Source: Phycisphaeraceae bacterium (lineage in GTDB: Bacteria; Planctomycetota; Phycisphaerae; Phycisphaerales; UBA1924). From it: a stretch of 64,000 nt of DNA. Numbering within the stretch: position 1 is the stretch's first letter; each line of letters starts with the position of its first letter. Below the pieces are notes generated by a model. It was not told the DNA's origin and ran no database searches. It saw nothing but the letters and a program-made list of their open reading frames with translations. A program made the position numbers and the translations under genes. Location of the stretch: assembly GCA_019636695.1 (NCBI GenBank), contig JAHBXD010000001.1, positions 427,661 through 491,660 on the forward strand, in the 5' to 3' direction. Below, piece after piece: positions 9,631-18,304 of the stretch.

Positions 9631-10019
9631 TCGCGGGAGCCTTGGATATCGAACTTGCTCATGCGCCGTCGAATGCAGCCTTCTGGGTGTCAGTTGCAGC
9701 GTGGGCGCTCGTGGCCGTGCTTTCGACCGCCGCGGCAGTATGGATCGTCTGGAGACAGGCACTTGCCGAACGGCCCGCGGAGTGGGCATTCCGGTCGCTG
9801 GCGCGAGGCCTCGGCCTCACACGCGGGCAGATACAGACTATCCGGTCGATTGCCGCGGAAATGGGGAAACCCCCGGTTGCGCTGCTGCTCTGTCCGGATG
9901 CGCTCACATCGAGAATGAATCAGGATGATCAAACGCATCCGGCGAATGATGCCGAGCTGCGGGCATTGCTCGCACGACTGGGGGCAATACCCTCCGCGGA
10001 ACGACCCGCATCCGCATGA
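9627..10019 (+). CDS. Small single-span membrane protein coupled to the HEAT-repeat gene
   Basis: 130 residues. One transmembrane helix at about residues 18-42 (FWVSVAAWALVAVLS onward) is followed by a cytoplasmic tail containing RGLGLTRGQIQTIRSIA and a C-terminal DAELRALLARLG helix. The start ATG overlaps the HEAT gene stop in an ATGA arrangement, which fixes the start and implies stoichiometric expression. The family is not recognised. A plausible inference is that it anchors the HEAT scaffold to the membrane. Confidence 0.6.
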   Translation: MIAGALDIELAHAPSNAAFWVSVAAWALVAVLSTAAAVWIVWRQALAERPAEWAFRSLARGLGLTRGQIQTIRSIAAEMGKPPVALLLCPDALTSRMNQDDQTHPANDAELRALLARLGAIPSAERPASA

Positions 10020-10023
10020 TGCA

Positions 10024-10836
10024 TCAATCTCGCGGCGGGGGCGATGGACCTTCGGCCAATGGAGGTTCGCCGCGTAGTCGTCGGGCGATGTCAACAAGGA
10101 TTTGTCGATCCTCGGTCACTGAAAAATGGCTGAAAGCCATGGTGCCGGCCGTCCAGATTGGGTCGCGTCCTGGAGGCGCGGTATTTCTCGCACCTACCCA
10201 GCGGTCGTTCAGGTGGGCATAGCACACAAGTTCATACGTCGCTTCGGTATGGTGCGCATCGAGCGAGGCAAGCCATGCGGAGCCGGGTTTCATCGCGCGC
10301 GAGGCGGCATCCGGTGCGATCGCCCTTGCGAGTTTCGCCCCCCGGTGCGGGGTGCCCAGAGTAAACAGCCGCGCGATCCGCACGCGGGGTGCGGGTGCCA
10401 CCATCCCTGCGGATGCCGCGCGGGCGACCAGGCCGCCCATCGAATGCGCCACGATGTCGATCTCCGAGGTCTCATCCGTAGACGATCCGGGAAACCTCGA
10501 GGCGATTTCGAGAGCAACATGGCGCACAACGGCTTCGATGCAACCCTTCCACGGGTAGGCAAGCGCGAGGAAGTCGCTGGGGTTGCCACTGGTCAGCCTT
10601 GAGAGACGCTCGCTCAATGCCAGGGATACGAGCATGGGCGAACGCCACCCAGCGAGCACAACGACCGGTCGCCGAAGCGGTTGCGGGTCTGATCGAAGCC
10701 GGGAGATCTCATGGGCGAGTTTCTCAGGGCTGATCTGAAAAAGGGGGTTGCTCGTCCGCCTAGGGAAAAGACCGGGGATGGCAGTCATCGGAAGGGCGAC
10801 AGCAAGCAGCCTTCGTCGTGACGCATCATTCGACAC
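10024..10836 (-). CDS. Alpha/beta-hydrolase (lipase-like)
   Basis: 270 residues with a serine-hydrolase nucleophile elbow, AHSMGGL at about 130-136 (Ser132), preceded by the strand IDIVA. The N-terminus has RRRLLAVALPMTAIPGLF, which could be an export signal with an Arg-rich start. PVVVLAGW fits the first core strand of the fold and its oxyanion region. The context is that of a single gene, convergent with the small membrane protein (4-bp gap). The substrate is unknown; esterase, lipase or acyltransferase are possible. Confidence 0.7.
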   Translation of the reverse strand: MSNDASRRRLLAVALPMTAIPGLFPRRTSNPLFQISPEKLAHEISRLRSDPQPLRRPVVVLAGWRSPMLVSLALSERLSRLTSGNPSDFLALAYPWKGCIEAVVRHVALEIASRFPGSSTDETSEIDIVAHSMGGLVARAASAGMVAPAPRVRIARLFTLGTPHRGAKLARAIAPDAASRAMKPGSAWLASLDAHHTEATYELVCYAHLNDRWVGARNTAPPGRDPIWTAGTMAFSHFSVTEDRQILVDIARRLRGEPPLAEGPSPPPRD

Positions 10837-11014
10837 GTTACCCCCTCAATCTGGGGAAGAATCGGGAATCCTCGATCCACCGAAGAGGTTGGTGTCCCGG
10901 CGGAAAGGGCTTCCCCAAAAAGTCAGCTGACTTTGACAGCAACGGTCATACCCCGTTTCCCATAAAGCGAATCATTGGGGTGGGCCTTCCGGTGATTTCA
11001 TGAGTGAGGGTTGT

Positions 11015-12337
11015 ATGCGCGTGATCTGGAACCGTGCTGCTGCTTGGTTGGTCGGCGTCTCTGGCTTGGGCGTCGGCATGGCGCTTGCGGGGCCTGGGCC
11101 AGGGTTTTCCCGGGTCATTGAGCACGACGAGGGCTTACGAACCACACTTGAAATGGTCGTGCGGGCATACCAACCCGTACATGGTTCGGGGCCGACGATT
11201 TACCTTGCCGCCGCGGTGCATATCGGGGACGAAACGTTTTATACACATCTCCAGACGATTCTGAACGGTCTGGACGTTGTGCTCTACGAAGGTGTGCAGC
11301 CGCCGGGGCAGGGACGCGACCGTCGCTGGGGCATCGAAAAGGATGATGCGTTCCGGGCGAAGGTGACGCAGGCGCGGGCGCACTTCCTCGGGGTTTTCCT
11401 CGAGGAATTCCGAAACCACCACGGCCGCTATCCGACCTCACTCGTCGAGTTGCACGAGGGGATTCCCCAGGAACAGCGAGCGCTCCTCGAACCCGCGCTC
11501 TTCGACGCCTGGGGTCGGAACTTCAGCGTTTCGGTTGTGGAACCCCAGCTCGCCGAGCGCCGCCGCCGCGGCGGCCGTGACGTGCAATCGGCCGAGCGGC
11601 CGATTGCCTATGTCGTCAGCCTCGGAGCTGACGGCATGCTGGGTGGTGAGGGGTCTGCGGCGGACATTTTCGCCAGTCCTGCGTTTCCTCCGAGCGCGTT
11701 CGATGCCGGGGAGCGAGCCCAGGGTATTCAGCAGCGCCTTGCCGATGCCCTCCACCTGGAGTTTCAACTGGTTCGGATGGATCACTCGCTCCCGAATTGG
11801 CGGAACAGCGATGTAGGGGTTGATGAGATTCAGCGCAGCCTGAGTGAAATGGGCGCTGAGGGGCAGGGCGAAATGCTTTTCGATGCTCTGGGCGGGCAAG
11901 GCCTGACGGGTGGGATCGCGCGGCTGCTGGTCGGGATTGTCGGCCGCAGCACGAGCATGCGCGAATCGACGAAGGCCATGCTGGTGGATGTCCTGGCGCG
12001 GGCGGACGAACTGCTCCCCGCGCAGGAGCAGATGCTCGGGCCGCTGATGGAGATCATTCTCGACCATAGGAATGACGTGGTTGTGGCGGATCTCAAGCGC
12101 GTTCTTGAGGATGAGCGAGGCGTGCGCTCAATCGGCATCATCTACGGCGCCGGGCACCTGCCGGGGATCGAGCGCGCCCTGATTGAAGATCTGGGGTATG
12201 CCCCAGCGGGTCAGCGTTGGGTGCCGGCGATTACGGCCGACCTCGGCAAAGCGGGTATGAATGTGCGCCAAGCCAAGCGGATTCGGGAGTCCCTCCGCCG
12301 CCAGATCGACGCGCAACTTCAGCGCGGTCAACGGTAA
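11015..12337 (+). CDS. Exported TraB/GumN-like protein with an internal GspG-like segment
   Basis: 440 residues. The N-terminal signal peptide (about 1-26) is followed by a TraB-like start (GPTIYLAAAVHIGDETFY, LDVVLYEGVQPP, about 59-97) and, near the C-terminus, the TraB hallmark YGAGHLPGIERALIEDLGY. Between them, at about 116-222, is a stretch that reads like the C-terminal half of a type II secretion major pseudopilin: RYPTSLVELHE, FDAWGRNF, then YVVSLGADGMLGGEG and ADI. I interpret this as a domain insertion. TraB-type domains are often described as metal-dependent peptidase-like. The start is 11015 because a GAGTGAGG site precedes it; ATG 11000 is possible. Confidence 0.68.
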   Translation: MRVIWNRAAAWLVGVSGLGVGMALAGPGPGFSRVIEHDEGLRTTLEMVVRAYQPVHGSGPTIYLAAAVHIGDETFYTHLQTILNGLDVVLYEGVQPPGQGRDRRWGIEKDDAFRAKVTQARAHFLGVFLEEFRNHHGRYPTSLVELHEGIPQEQRALLEPALFDAWGRNFSVSVVEPQLAERRRRGGRDVQSAERPIAYVVSLGADGMLGGEGSAADIFASPAFPPSAFDAGERAQGIQQRLADALHLEFQLVRMDHSLPNWRNSDVGVDEIQRSLSEMGAEGQGEMLFDALGGQGLTGGIARLLVGIVGRSTSMRESTKAMLVDVLARADELLPAQEQMLGPLMEIILDHRNDVVVADLKRVLEDERGVRSIGIIYGAGHLPGIERALIEDLGYAPAGQRWVPAITADLGKAGMNVRQAKRIRESLRRQIDAQLQRGQR

Positions 12338-12518
12338 GCATTGAAGCCGGGTGTATCGCCGACCGATGGTGACCGGGAGCGGAAATCCACCTGATTGGGT
12401 GGCCGCGACCGGTTTTCGGCTTTGATTCCGTATCCGCCTCTGGAAGAAAGGTGGCCAACGGGCAGGGCCGGTGGTATGTCAGGTATGGAGATTCGGAGCG
12501 GGGACCAGGAGTCCGAAC

Positions 12519-13208
12519 ATGCGTCTGAAGATAGGACTTGCGGGCGGGGCGTTGCTGTGCGCGGTTTCGGGGGCGGATCCGATCGTCCCGGTATCGCAGT
12601 ATCGGGGGGTCGATGTCGAAGGCTATGTGCACAATGCCATCGTGTCAGGGGTTGATCAGGATGAGGAATCGCGGACGGCGTATGACTTCGGCCTGTTTGA
12701 CCGCTCGGTGACGGTGGATGTGAGCGTGGGGACGATGTACTCGGGGGCTTCCAGCTCGCAGCAATCGCTGATCGCGCCGTGGCTGGTGGCTGCCGTCGGC
12801 TCGACAAGTGTTTCGCTGGGCGATGTGCTTCCCGATTCCGCGGCACAGGCGATGGCTGAATCATCGCTCGAGTTTGTTTTCGATCTGCTGGCTCCATCGA
12901 CGGTGCGATTTGATGCCCAGGTCAGTGCACTGAACGATCTGCTCGGGGTTGACCTGTACAGCGCGGACTTTTCGTTCTGGATCTCGGTCGGCTGGGGCCT
13001 GACGGAAGAGGCCGCGTTTGCCGGGGTGTTGATGCCGGGCCGGTATGTCATTTCTGCATTCGGCCAGACCTATCTCGAGGGGTATCCGGAAGATCCTCCG
13101 CAGACCGCGGTGGCTTCGTGGGGTCTGCGCTTCCAGATCGTGCCCGGGCCGGGCGTGCTGGCGGTGTTGGCGGCGGGTGGGATGGCGGCGGCTCGACGCC
13201 GGCGCTGA
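12519..13208 (+). CDS. Secreted protein with PEP-CTERM-like sorting tail
   Basis: 229 residues with a signal peptide (MRLKIGLAGGALLCAVSGA), a beta-rich body without recognisable domain, and a tripartite C-terminal sorting signal: IVPGPG, a hydrophobic Ala/Leu/Val stretch, and a terminal RRRR. This is the PEP-CTERM arrangement (motif, membrane span, basic tail) with VPGPG as the recognition motif, which would be cut by an exosortase/archaeosortase-type enzyme encoded elsewhere. AGGAG at 12507-12511 supports the ATG at 12519. Confidence 0.75.
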   Translation: MRLKIGLAGGALLCAVSGADPIVPVSQYRGVDVEGYVHNAIVSGVDQDEESRTAYDFGLFDRSVTVDVSVGTMYSGASSSQQSLIAPWLVAAVGSTSVSLGDVLPDSAAQAMAESSLEFVFDLLAPSTVRFDAQVSALNDLLGVDLYSADFSFWISVGWGLTEEAAFAGVLMPGRYVISAFGQTYLEGYPEDPPQTAVASWGLRFQIVPGPGVLAVLAAGGMAAARRRR

Positions 13209-13241
13209 CGCTCGGGCATACGGACATCGAGAGGCATGTGA

Positions 13242-14102
13242 TCAATCGATGCCGTTCAGGCCATCGCGCGTAGTCAACACCGGTCCCGGATTTGCGCCAA
13301 ACGGCCTTGAGATGGATGTCGGCGTCAAATCCGCGAACTGTTCCGTCGCGGCGGAGCCGTCTCCTCGAACAACACGGCACAAGCCGCGTGCATCGACAAG
13401 GGACAGCCCCTTTCCGTGGATGATGAGGCCCTTACGGGAGGGATGCGAGATATCGTCGAGCCGCTGGCCCCGCAAGTGCGAAAAACTGAGCGAGATCGGG
13501 TTGCCGAAGGCATCGTCACGCCAGTAGGAATACGACGCCGCCGAGGTGAATGTCATCAGGAACTCGTTCCGGACCAGTTCTTCCGGCAGCGTGGAGTAGA
13601 TGCCCAGATTCTCGGGATCGCGTATTCCTGGACGTTCAAACTGAGCAATGGGGCCGTCAAGGTAATCGGGGAAGACGAGGTTGATCCAGAGTCTCGCCTG
13701 GGCAGTGAAATAAGCCCATGAAACCGCATGGCCCCGCACCACCGGAACGGCGTAAGGATCTCCACGCTGCACAACGCACGGGAGCAACTGGGCGTTGTCT
13801 CGGGTGTAGAGATCGATCGCTTGTCCGAGTTGGCGCATGGTTGAGAGGAGCCGCGATTCCCTCGCAGCCTCGCGGCTTCCCTTCAGGGGAGGAAGGGCGA
13901 TGGCCAGAACGATCGCCATGATGACCATGACCACGAGAAGTTCGACCAGCGTGAAGGCGCGCTGGGCAATGCCCATGCCGATATCTGGCGGTGACTTCTC
14001 GCGGGGTCGGGTGAGCATCGCGATCAGAACGATCGGCACGCCTCCACGATGCTTCTTACGAGAAGTGTGCGTGTGCATGAATGCCTTCCGGCCGTTCACC
14101 AA
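13242..14102 (-). CDS. Type II secretion / type IV pilus-like pseudopilin
   Basis: 286 residues from the first start, with a prepilin leader whose processing site reads RAFTLVELLVVMVIMAIVL, then a long amphipathic helix and a variable beta-rich domain, as in planctomycete GspG/H-type and DUF1559-like proteins. Residue -1 of the expected cleavage site is Ala rather than the usual Gly. The true start may be the Met at residue 9 or the internal MGIAQRAFTL, since prepilin leaders are normally short. Its start overlaps the end of the upstream membrane-anchored gene by 7 bp, so the two are an operon. Confidence 0.75.
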   Translation of the reverse strand: MVNGRKAFMHTHTSRKKHRGGVPIVLIAMLTRPREKSPPDIGMGIAQRAFTLVELLVVMVIMAIVLAIALPPLKGSREAARESRLLSTMRQLGQAIDLYTRDNAQLLPCVVQRGDPYAVPVVRGHAVSWAYFTAQARLWINLVFPDYLDGPIAQFERPGIRDPENLGIYSTLPEELVRNEFLMTFTSAASYSYWRDDAFGNPISLSFSHLRGQRLDDISHPSRKGLIIHGKGLSLVDARGLCRVVRGDGSAATEQFADLTPTSISRPFGANPGPVLTTRDGLNGID

Positions 14103-15019
14103 TCAATGCCGATTGAAGCCCGATGGTCGTCATAATCGTTCTGATAATGAAGACCGGCGTATCGCCAATTCCCGGATTCGGGGGCTAGGTACATCCTGAC
14201 GAGGATGGGGAGGCGTTTGCCGTCATTGAATACCGCGACCACGCCCACGGTGGCCATGCGGACGACTTTTCGCCGCCGAAGGGCCGCGTGAAGGTCTTCG
14301 GCTCCGGGGGTCCACCAATGCCGGAGTGACCCCGAAGCCCCCCCAACCCAGACCCTCGGCCCCAACGTTCCATCGATCCTGCCATCGGTGTTCGGATTCT
14401 CATAATGCTTGTCATAGAAGGACACCACAACGGTGTCGGGCGTCAGGCAGAGGCCGGCCATCATGTGCCTGCTTCCGGCGAACGATTTCTGAAAGTCCCA
14501 GACCTCGTCGAACACACGCTCAAAGTGCTCGTTACCGGGATATGGGCGGTGGAACATGTCTTGATAGTCCGAGGCGATCATCCACTTGTTGACGAGCGAA
14601 TCCGTAGGCTTGAGTTCATATCCCTGGCTTCGGCGAAATGCCTTGTAGACATGCACGTCATCTTGCCCGAACCTGTGGTACACAAGATCCGCCGCGAGTT
14701 CGAGCACTATCGGGAGTTGCCGCTCGACCTCGCCCGCGGGAAAGCTTGATCTCGCCATGCCCGGGCTTGTGGGCTGAAGCACGGCGTATTGCTGCATTTT
14801 TTCACGCACCTCGGCAAGGGCGCCCGTTGCATCGAAGCGCGTGACCGGGAACGGCTTGAGCACAACTTGGGTGTGCGAGGCCAGTTCCGCACGAGACATT
14901 TTCTGGACAGGAATGCTCTTGCCCGCCGAAAGTTTGCCGCTTCGCACAAGGGCGACGATCGCAACGCCAGCCGCCGCGATCGCCACCCCTGCGATGATGA
15001 CTGCATTCTTGTGTTTCAT
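14096..15019 (-). CDS. Membrane-anchored protein of unknown function, operonic with the pseudopilin
   Basis: 307 residues. A single N-terminal hydrophobic segment (AVIIAGVAIAAAGVAIVALV) works as an uncleaved anchor or signal, and the rest is predicted extracytoplasmic. I do not recognise the family. ATG 15019 is preferred to the TTG three bases earlier. The gene lies between the Cys-rich small gene and the pseudopilin, all on the minus strand, suggesting a three-gene unit devoted to the envelope. Confidence 0.6.
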   Translation of the reverse strand: MKHKNAVIIAGVAIAAAGVAIVALVRSGKLSAGKSIPVQKMSRAELASHTQVVLKPFPVTRFDATGALAEVREKMQQYAVLQPTSPGMARSSFPAGEVERQLPIVLELAADLVYHRFGQDDVHVYKAFRRSQGYELKPTDSLVNKWMIASDYQDMFHRPYPGNEHFERVFDEVWDFQKSFAGSRHMMAGLCLTPDTVVVSFYDKHYENPNTDGRIDGTLGPRVWVGGASGSLRHWWTPGAEDLHAALRRRKVVRMATVGVVAVFNDGKRLPILVRMYLAPESGNWRYAGLHYQNDYDDHRASIGIDW

Positions 15020-15037
15020 CAAGCACCGTATGGGCGC

Positions 15038-15343
15038 TCAGTTGCCCGCAAGCTGATCGTTGCACTGCATTGTGGTGCCCTGCGTCGTGCAATCGCTCGG
15101 CTCGACGCAGCATGTGCATGTCTAGTTGCCCCACGCGCCGCCTGCGGTCTTGGTGCGGCAGCAGGACACGGTTGCCCTGTGGTCGCACGCGATCGAGCCG
15201 GAGCACAGGCTGAGGTGGTTGCAGGAGAGTTGACTTTCCTCTTCTTCGCCTCCGCCGGACTGAGCCATCGCGACTCCGACGGTAAAGGCGGCGACCGAGA
15301 GAAGCCCAGCGATGCGTGTCAAACGAGTTCTCACATTGTTCAT
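15038..15343 (-). pseudogene. Small secreted Cys-rich protein with an in-frame TAG
   Basis: The intact part (15122-15343) encodes 73 residues: a signal peptide (to about AMAQ), a Gly/Glu linker, then a Cys-rich domain (SCNHLSLCSGSIACDH, SCCRTK). At 15122-15124 there is a TAG, but the same frame continues for 27 more codons with five further cysteines (TCTCCVEPSDC, MQC) to a TGA at 15038-15040. The continuation ends 18 bp before the next gene, as expected in an operon. Either the gene was recently truncated by a nonsense mutation, the TAG is read through, or it is a sequence error. If the short form is natural, the CDS is 15122-15343. Confidence 0.5.
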
Positions 15344-15471
15344 AGGAGTCTCCTTGTCATCATCGCTGACAGGAGTCTACCCTCCCCCCCTCACTCGCGT
15401 TGCAAGCAGAGAATGCCGTGGTGCTCAAGGAAATTGCCTTGGCACCGAAAAAGTAGGCGGGGTGTGTTCCC

Positions 15472-16881
15472 TCAAAATGGGGGGGCCGCACGATATTGCT
15501 TGCCGTCTCGTACAACTTTTCGGTAGACGGTGTCGCGTTCGACGGGGGTGAAGCCCGCTTCGCGGATGTGGCGCTGCAGATCCCAGACGGTAACTTCCTG
15601 ATGGGTTGAAGGGCCTTGGGCATTCATCGGAAGTTTCGTGATGTCGTACCAAACGACGGTGCCATCGAGGTCATCCGCGCCGTGCTGGAGCATGAGTTGG
15701 GCCATGCCGAGGGTCTGCATGATCCAGAACGCCTTGACATGCGGAATGTTGTCGAGCATCAGCCGGGCGATGGCCAGGGTGCGCAGATTTTCGAGGCCGG
15801 TCGGGCCGGGAAGGTGCTCAAGTTCGCTGCCATCGGGAATGAAAGGCAAGGGAATGATGGTCTGGAAGTAGCCTGAGGAGGGCTGAGACGAAGAGACGGA
15901 GTGGGGAAGAGACGAAGAGACGGAGTGGGCAGCGGCGCCAAACGCCACATGCTCCGGCAGAGGTATGCCGGGACGGGTGAGGGTGATCACCGGAACATCG
16001 TGCCCTTCATCTGCGGCGTATCCCAAATGGCCCGAATCCGTCGCCTCGATGCCTGGATGCCTTGCTTCCGTGTTGCCACTTTCCTGGATCGAAACCCCGG
16101 TGTAGCCCAAACGAGCCAAGGCCCGGTCTTGGGCACGCCGCAGCATTTCCATGTGCACGAGGCGGTCGTGCCGCTGCTCGATGTGGCCGTAGAGGATCGT
16201 GGCATTGGTGTTCAGGCCCAGTTCGTGCGCGACACGGTGGACATCGAGCCATACATCGGAGCGGATTTTGCCCTTGAAGGCTTCGTCATGCACGCGATCA
16301 TCGAAGACTTCAGCGCCGCCGCCGGGAAGCGACCCCAGCCCCGCGGCCTTGAGTTCGGAAAGCACCCAGCGAATGCCCGAAGCGCGGTCGGAATGCTTGT
16401 AGACCTTGGCAATTTTGGCCAAGTGCACGATTTCGACTGCGGTGAAGGCTTTGACGTGGAGGTCGGAGCCTGCCGCATGAGCCTCCTCGCGAATGGCAGC
16501 GACGAGTTGTGGGTAGTACTCCCAAGGGAGGTAGGGGTGCAGGCCGCCGACGACGTGCATTTCGGTGGCGCCTGCATTGACGGCGGAGCGGGCCTGCTCG
16601 CGCACGTAGGCCAAGTCGCGGGTGTAGGCGCCGTGGTCATCTTTTTTGCGATAGAACTCGCAGAACTTGCAGGAGAGGGCGCAGACGTTGGAATAGTTCA
16701 TGTGGCGGTTGATGTTGTAGTAGGCCCTGTCGCCATGCAGACGTCTGCGGACGAGATCGGCAAGTTCGAGGACCGTCCAGATGTCGGGCGTGGTGAAGAG
16801 CCGGTCGCCATCGGCGATGGTGAGGCGATCGCCGGCGAGGACTTTGTCTCGGATGGCCTGAAGGGCCGGATCACTCGGCAT
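15472..16881 (-). CDS. mqnE: Aminodeoxyfutalosine synthase (radical SAM)
   Basis: MqnE catalyses the radical-SAM step of the futalosine menaquinone pathway, joining SAM to enolpyruvyl-oxybenzoate to give aminodeoxyfutalosine. The cluster motif CALSCKFC (CX3CX2C) follows NINRHMNYSNVC, and GGLHPYLPWEYY is typical of the MqnE/MqnC family. The start is taken at ATG 16881, in MPSDPALQAIRDK, with AAGGGG just upstream; the frame is open further but without a better site. It is divergent from accA. A Ser-rich insertion encoded by a tandem repeat lies in the C-terminal half. The presence of this gene implies respiration with menaquinone. Confidence 0.92.
   Translation of the reverse strand: MPSDPALQAIRDKVLAGDRLTIADGDRLFTTPDIWTVLELADLVRRRLHGDRAYYNINRHMNYSNVCALSCKFCEFYRKKDDHGAYTRDLAYVREQARSAVNAGATEMHVVGGLHPYLPWEYYPQLVAAIREEAHAAGSDLHVKAFTAVEIVHLAKIAKVYKHSDRASGIRWVLSELKAAGLGSLPGGGAEVFDDRVHDEAFKGKIRSDVWLDVHRVAHELGLNTNATILYGHIEQRHDRLVHMEMLRRAQDRALARLGYTGVSIQESGNTEARHPGIEATDSGHLGYAADEGHDVPVITLTRPGIPLPEHVAFGAAAHSVSSSLPHSVSSSQPSSGYFQTIIPLPFIPDGSELEHLPGPTGLENLRTLAIARLMLDNIPHVKAFWIMQTLGMAQLMLQHGADDLDGTVVWYDITKLPMNAQGPSTHQEVTVWDLQRHIREAGFTPVERDTVYRKVVRDGKQYRAAPPF
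15885..15929 (+). repeat. In-frame 24-bp-period tandem duplication inside mqnE
   Basis: A 21-base sequence occurs at 15885-15905 and again, identical, at 15909-15929. The period is 24 bases (eight codons), so the frame is kept. On the coding strand it gives HSVSSSLP followed by HSVSSSQP. It looks like a slippage product in a surface loop. Confidence 0.85.
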
Positions 16882-17137
16882 AGCACCCCTTGCTCGGTGC
16901 GGGTTGAGGGGCAAGGGTGGCGAGAGAGATGCGGCCATTTTCACTACTCTCTGAAAGTTGTGAAGATTGTAGCCTCCGTCGTCCAGAGGTGCGGTCGGCA
17001 GGGTGCGCATGTGGAGAGCGTGCGAGCGAGTGCGCGCCTAGGGAAAACCCTTGGTATCGATTCGGGCCGGTGCGGGATGCGGGGCGGGTTTGCGTACACT
17101 TGTGGTCATCGGTGCGGGTGTGCAGCCGGGAGGATTC

Positions 17138-18181
17138 GTGAGCTCTTTCTACCAGCTTGAGTTTGAGCGGCCGGTCATTGAGATCGAACGTGAGATCGAC
17201 GAGGTCCGTCGTTCGTTGGGGCGGCAGGGGTTGCGGTCGGCGCAGCCGGTGGTTGTCAGCCCGGTTCCAGAGACGCCCGGGCCGAGCCAGGAGCAGTTGG
17301 AAGTCAGGCTGGCCGAGTTGGAGCAGAAGCGCGAGGCTGCGCTTGCCGAGGTGTATCGCGAGTTGGATCCTTGGCAGACGGTGCGTGTGGCGAGGCATCC
17401 TGCTCGGCCGCAGACCAGGGATTTCATCGGCGCTTTCTGTCGGGATTTTTGTGAGCTGCACGGAGACCGTCGGTTTGGTGATGACCCGGCGATGGTGACG
17501 GGTTTTGCGCGGATCGGGTCGCTCAAGTGCCTGGTGGTGGGCCACCAGAAGGGCCGTGACACGCAGGAGAAACTGGCGTGTCATTTCGGGTGCGCGCATC
17601 CTGAGGGGTATCGCAAAGCCCTGCTGAAAATGCAGCTTGCGGAGAAGTTCGGTCTTCCGATTGTGACTTTTGTGGATACGCCCGGGGCGTATCCAGGACT
17701 CGGAGCCGAGCAGCGAGGGCAGGCTGAAGCAATCGCGGTCAATATGCGCGAGATGAGCCGCCTGCGGACACCGATCGTGAGTATTGTGATCGGCGAGGGG
17801 GGGTCAGGGGGGGCGTTGGGTATCGCCGTGGCGGACCGCGTGGCGATGCTGCAATATGCGTGGTATTCGGTGATCAGCCCTGAAGGGTGCGCTGCGATTC
17901 TCTGGAAGCAGGCGAACGAGCAGACCAATCAGGCTGCCGCACGAGCATTGAAATTGACCGCGAGGGACAACCTGAGCCTTGGGATCATCGACTCGATCAT
18001 TCCTGAGCCGGTGGGGGCCGCGCATCGCGACCCAGCACTGACGGCCAGAAATCTTGAGCGGTGGATCGTCGATGCGCTGGGAGAGTTGCGTCAGATTGAT
18101 CCGGAGGTTCTAGTGCAGCGTCGCTATGAGCGTTTCCGGCGGCTGGGCCAGGTTCTTGAGGCGGGTGTCGAGGCACGCTGA
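17138..18181 (+). CDS. accA: Acetyl-CoA carboxylase carboxyltransferase subunit alpha
   Basis: AccA with AccD transfers carboxyl from carboxybiotin to acetyl-CoA, the committed step of fatty-acid synthesis. The 347 residues start SSFYQLEFERPV and include the family signatures GDRRFGDDPA, FVDTPGAYPG and VIGEGGSGGALG, plus SPEGCAAILW. No zinc-ribbon AccD domain is fused. The start is GTG 17138, immediately after a GGGAGGA site; the open frame upstream is unlike AccA. The dksA-like gene follows after about 120 bp. Confidence 0.93.
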   Translation: MSSFYQLEFERPVIEIEREIDEVRRSLGRQGLRSAQPVVVSPVPETPGPSQEQLEVRLAELEQKREAALAEVYRELDPWQTVRVARHPARPQTRDFIGAFCRDFCELHGDRRFGDDPAMVTGFARIGSLKCLVVGHQKGRDTQEKLACHFGCAHPEGYRKALLKMQLAEKFGLPIVTFVDTPGAYPGLGAEQRGQAEAIAVNMREMSRLRTPIVSIVIGEGGSGGALGIAVADRVAMLQYAWYSVISPEGCAAILWKQANEQTNQAAARALKLTARDNLSLGIIDSIIPEPVGAAHRDPALTARNLERWIVDALGELRQIDPEVLVQRRYERFRRLGQVLEAGVEAR

Positions 18182-18304
18182 TCGGGGCGAGGTTGCGTCT
18201 TTGCGTGTCGATTGACAGGGGTCTGGGGTGTCACTACCCTTCCGACCGCGCATGTGCGGCACGGAGCCGGGGTGTGCGCGGCTGGTTCCATCCGAGGGGC
18301 CGGA

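Noticed and set aside
15901..17160. Long open frame antisense to mqnE, running into accA
   Set aside because: Overlaps two well-identified genes and has no recognisable content.
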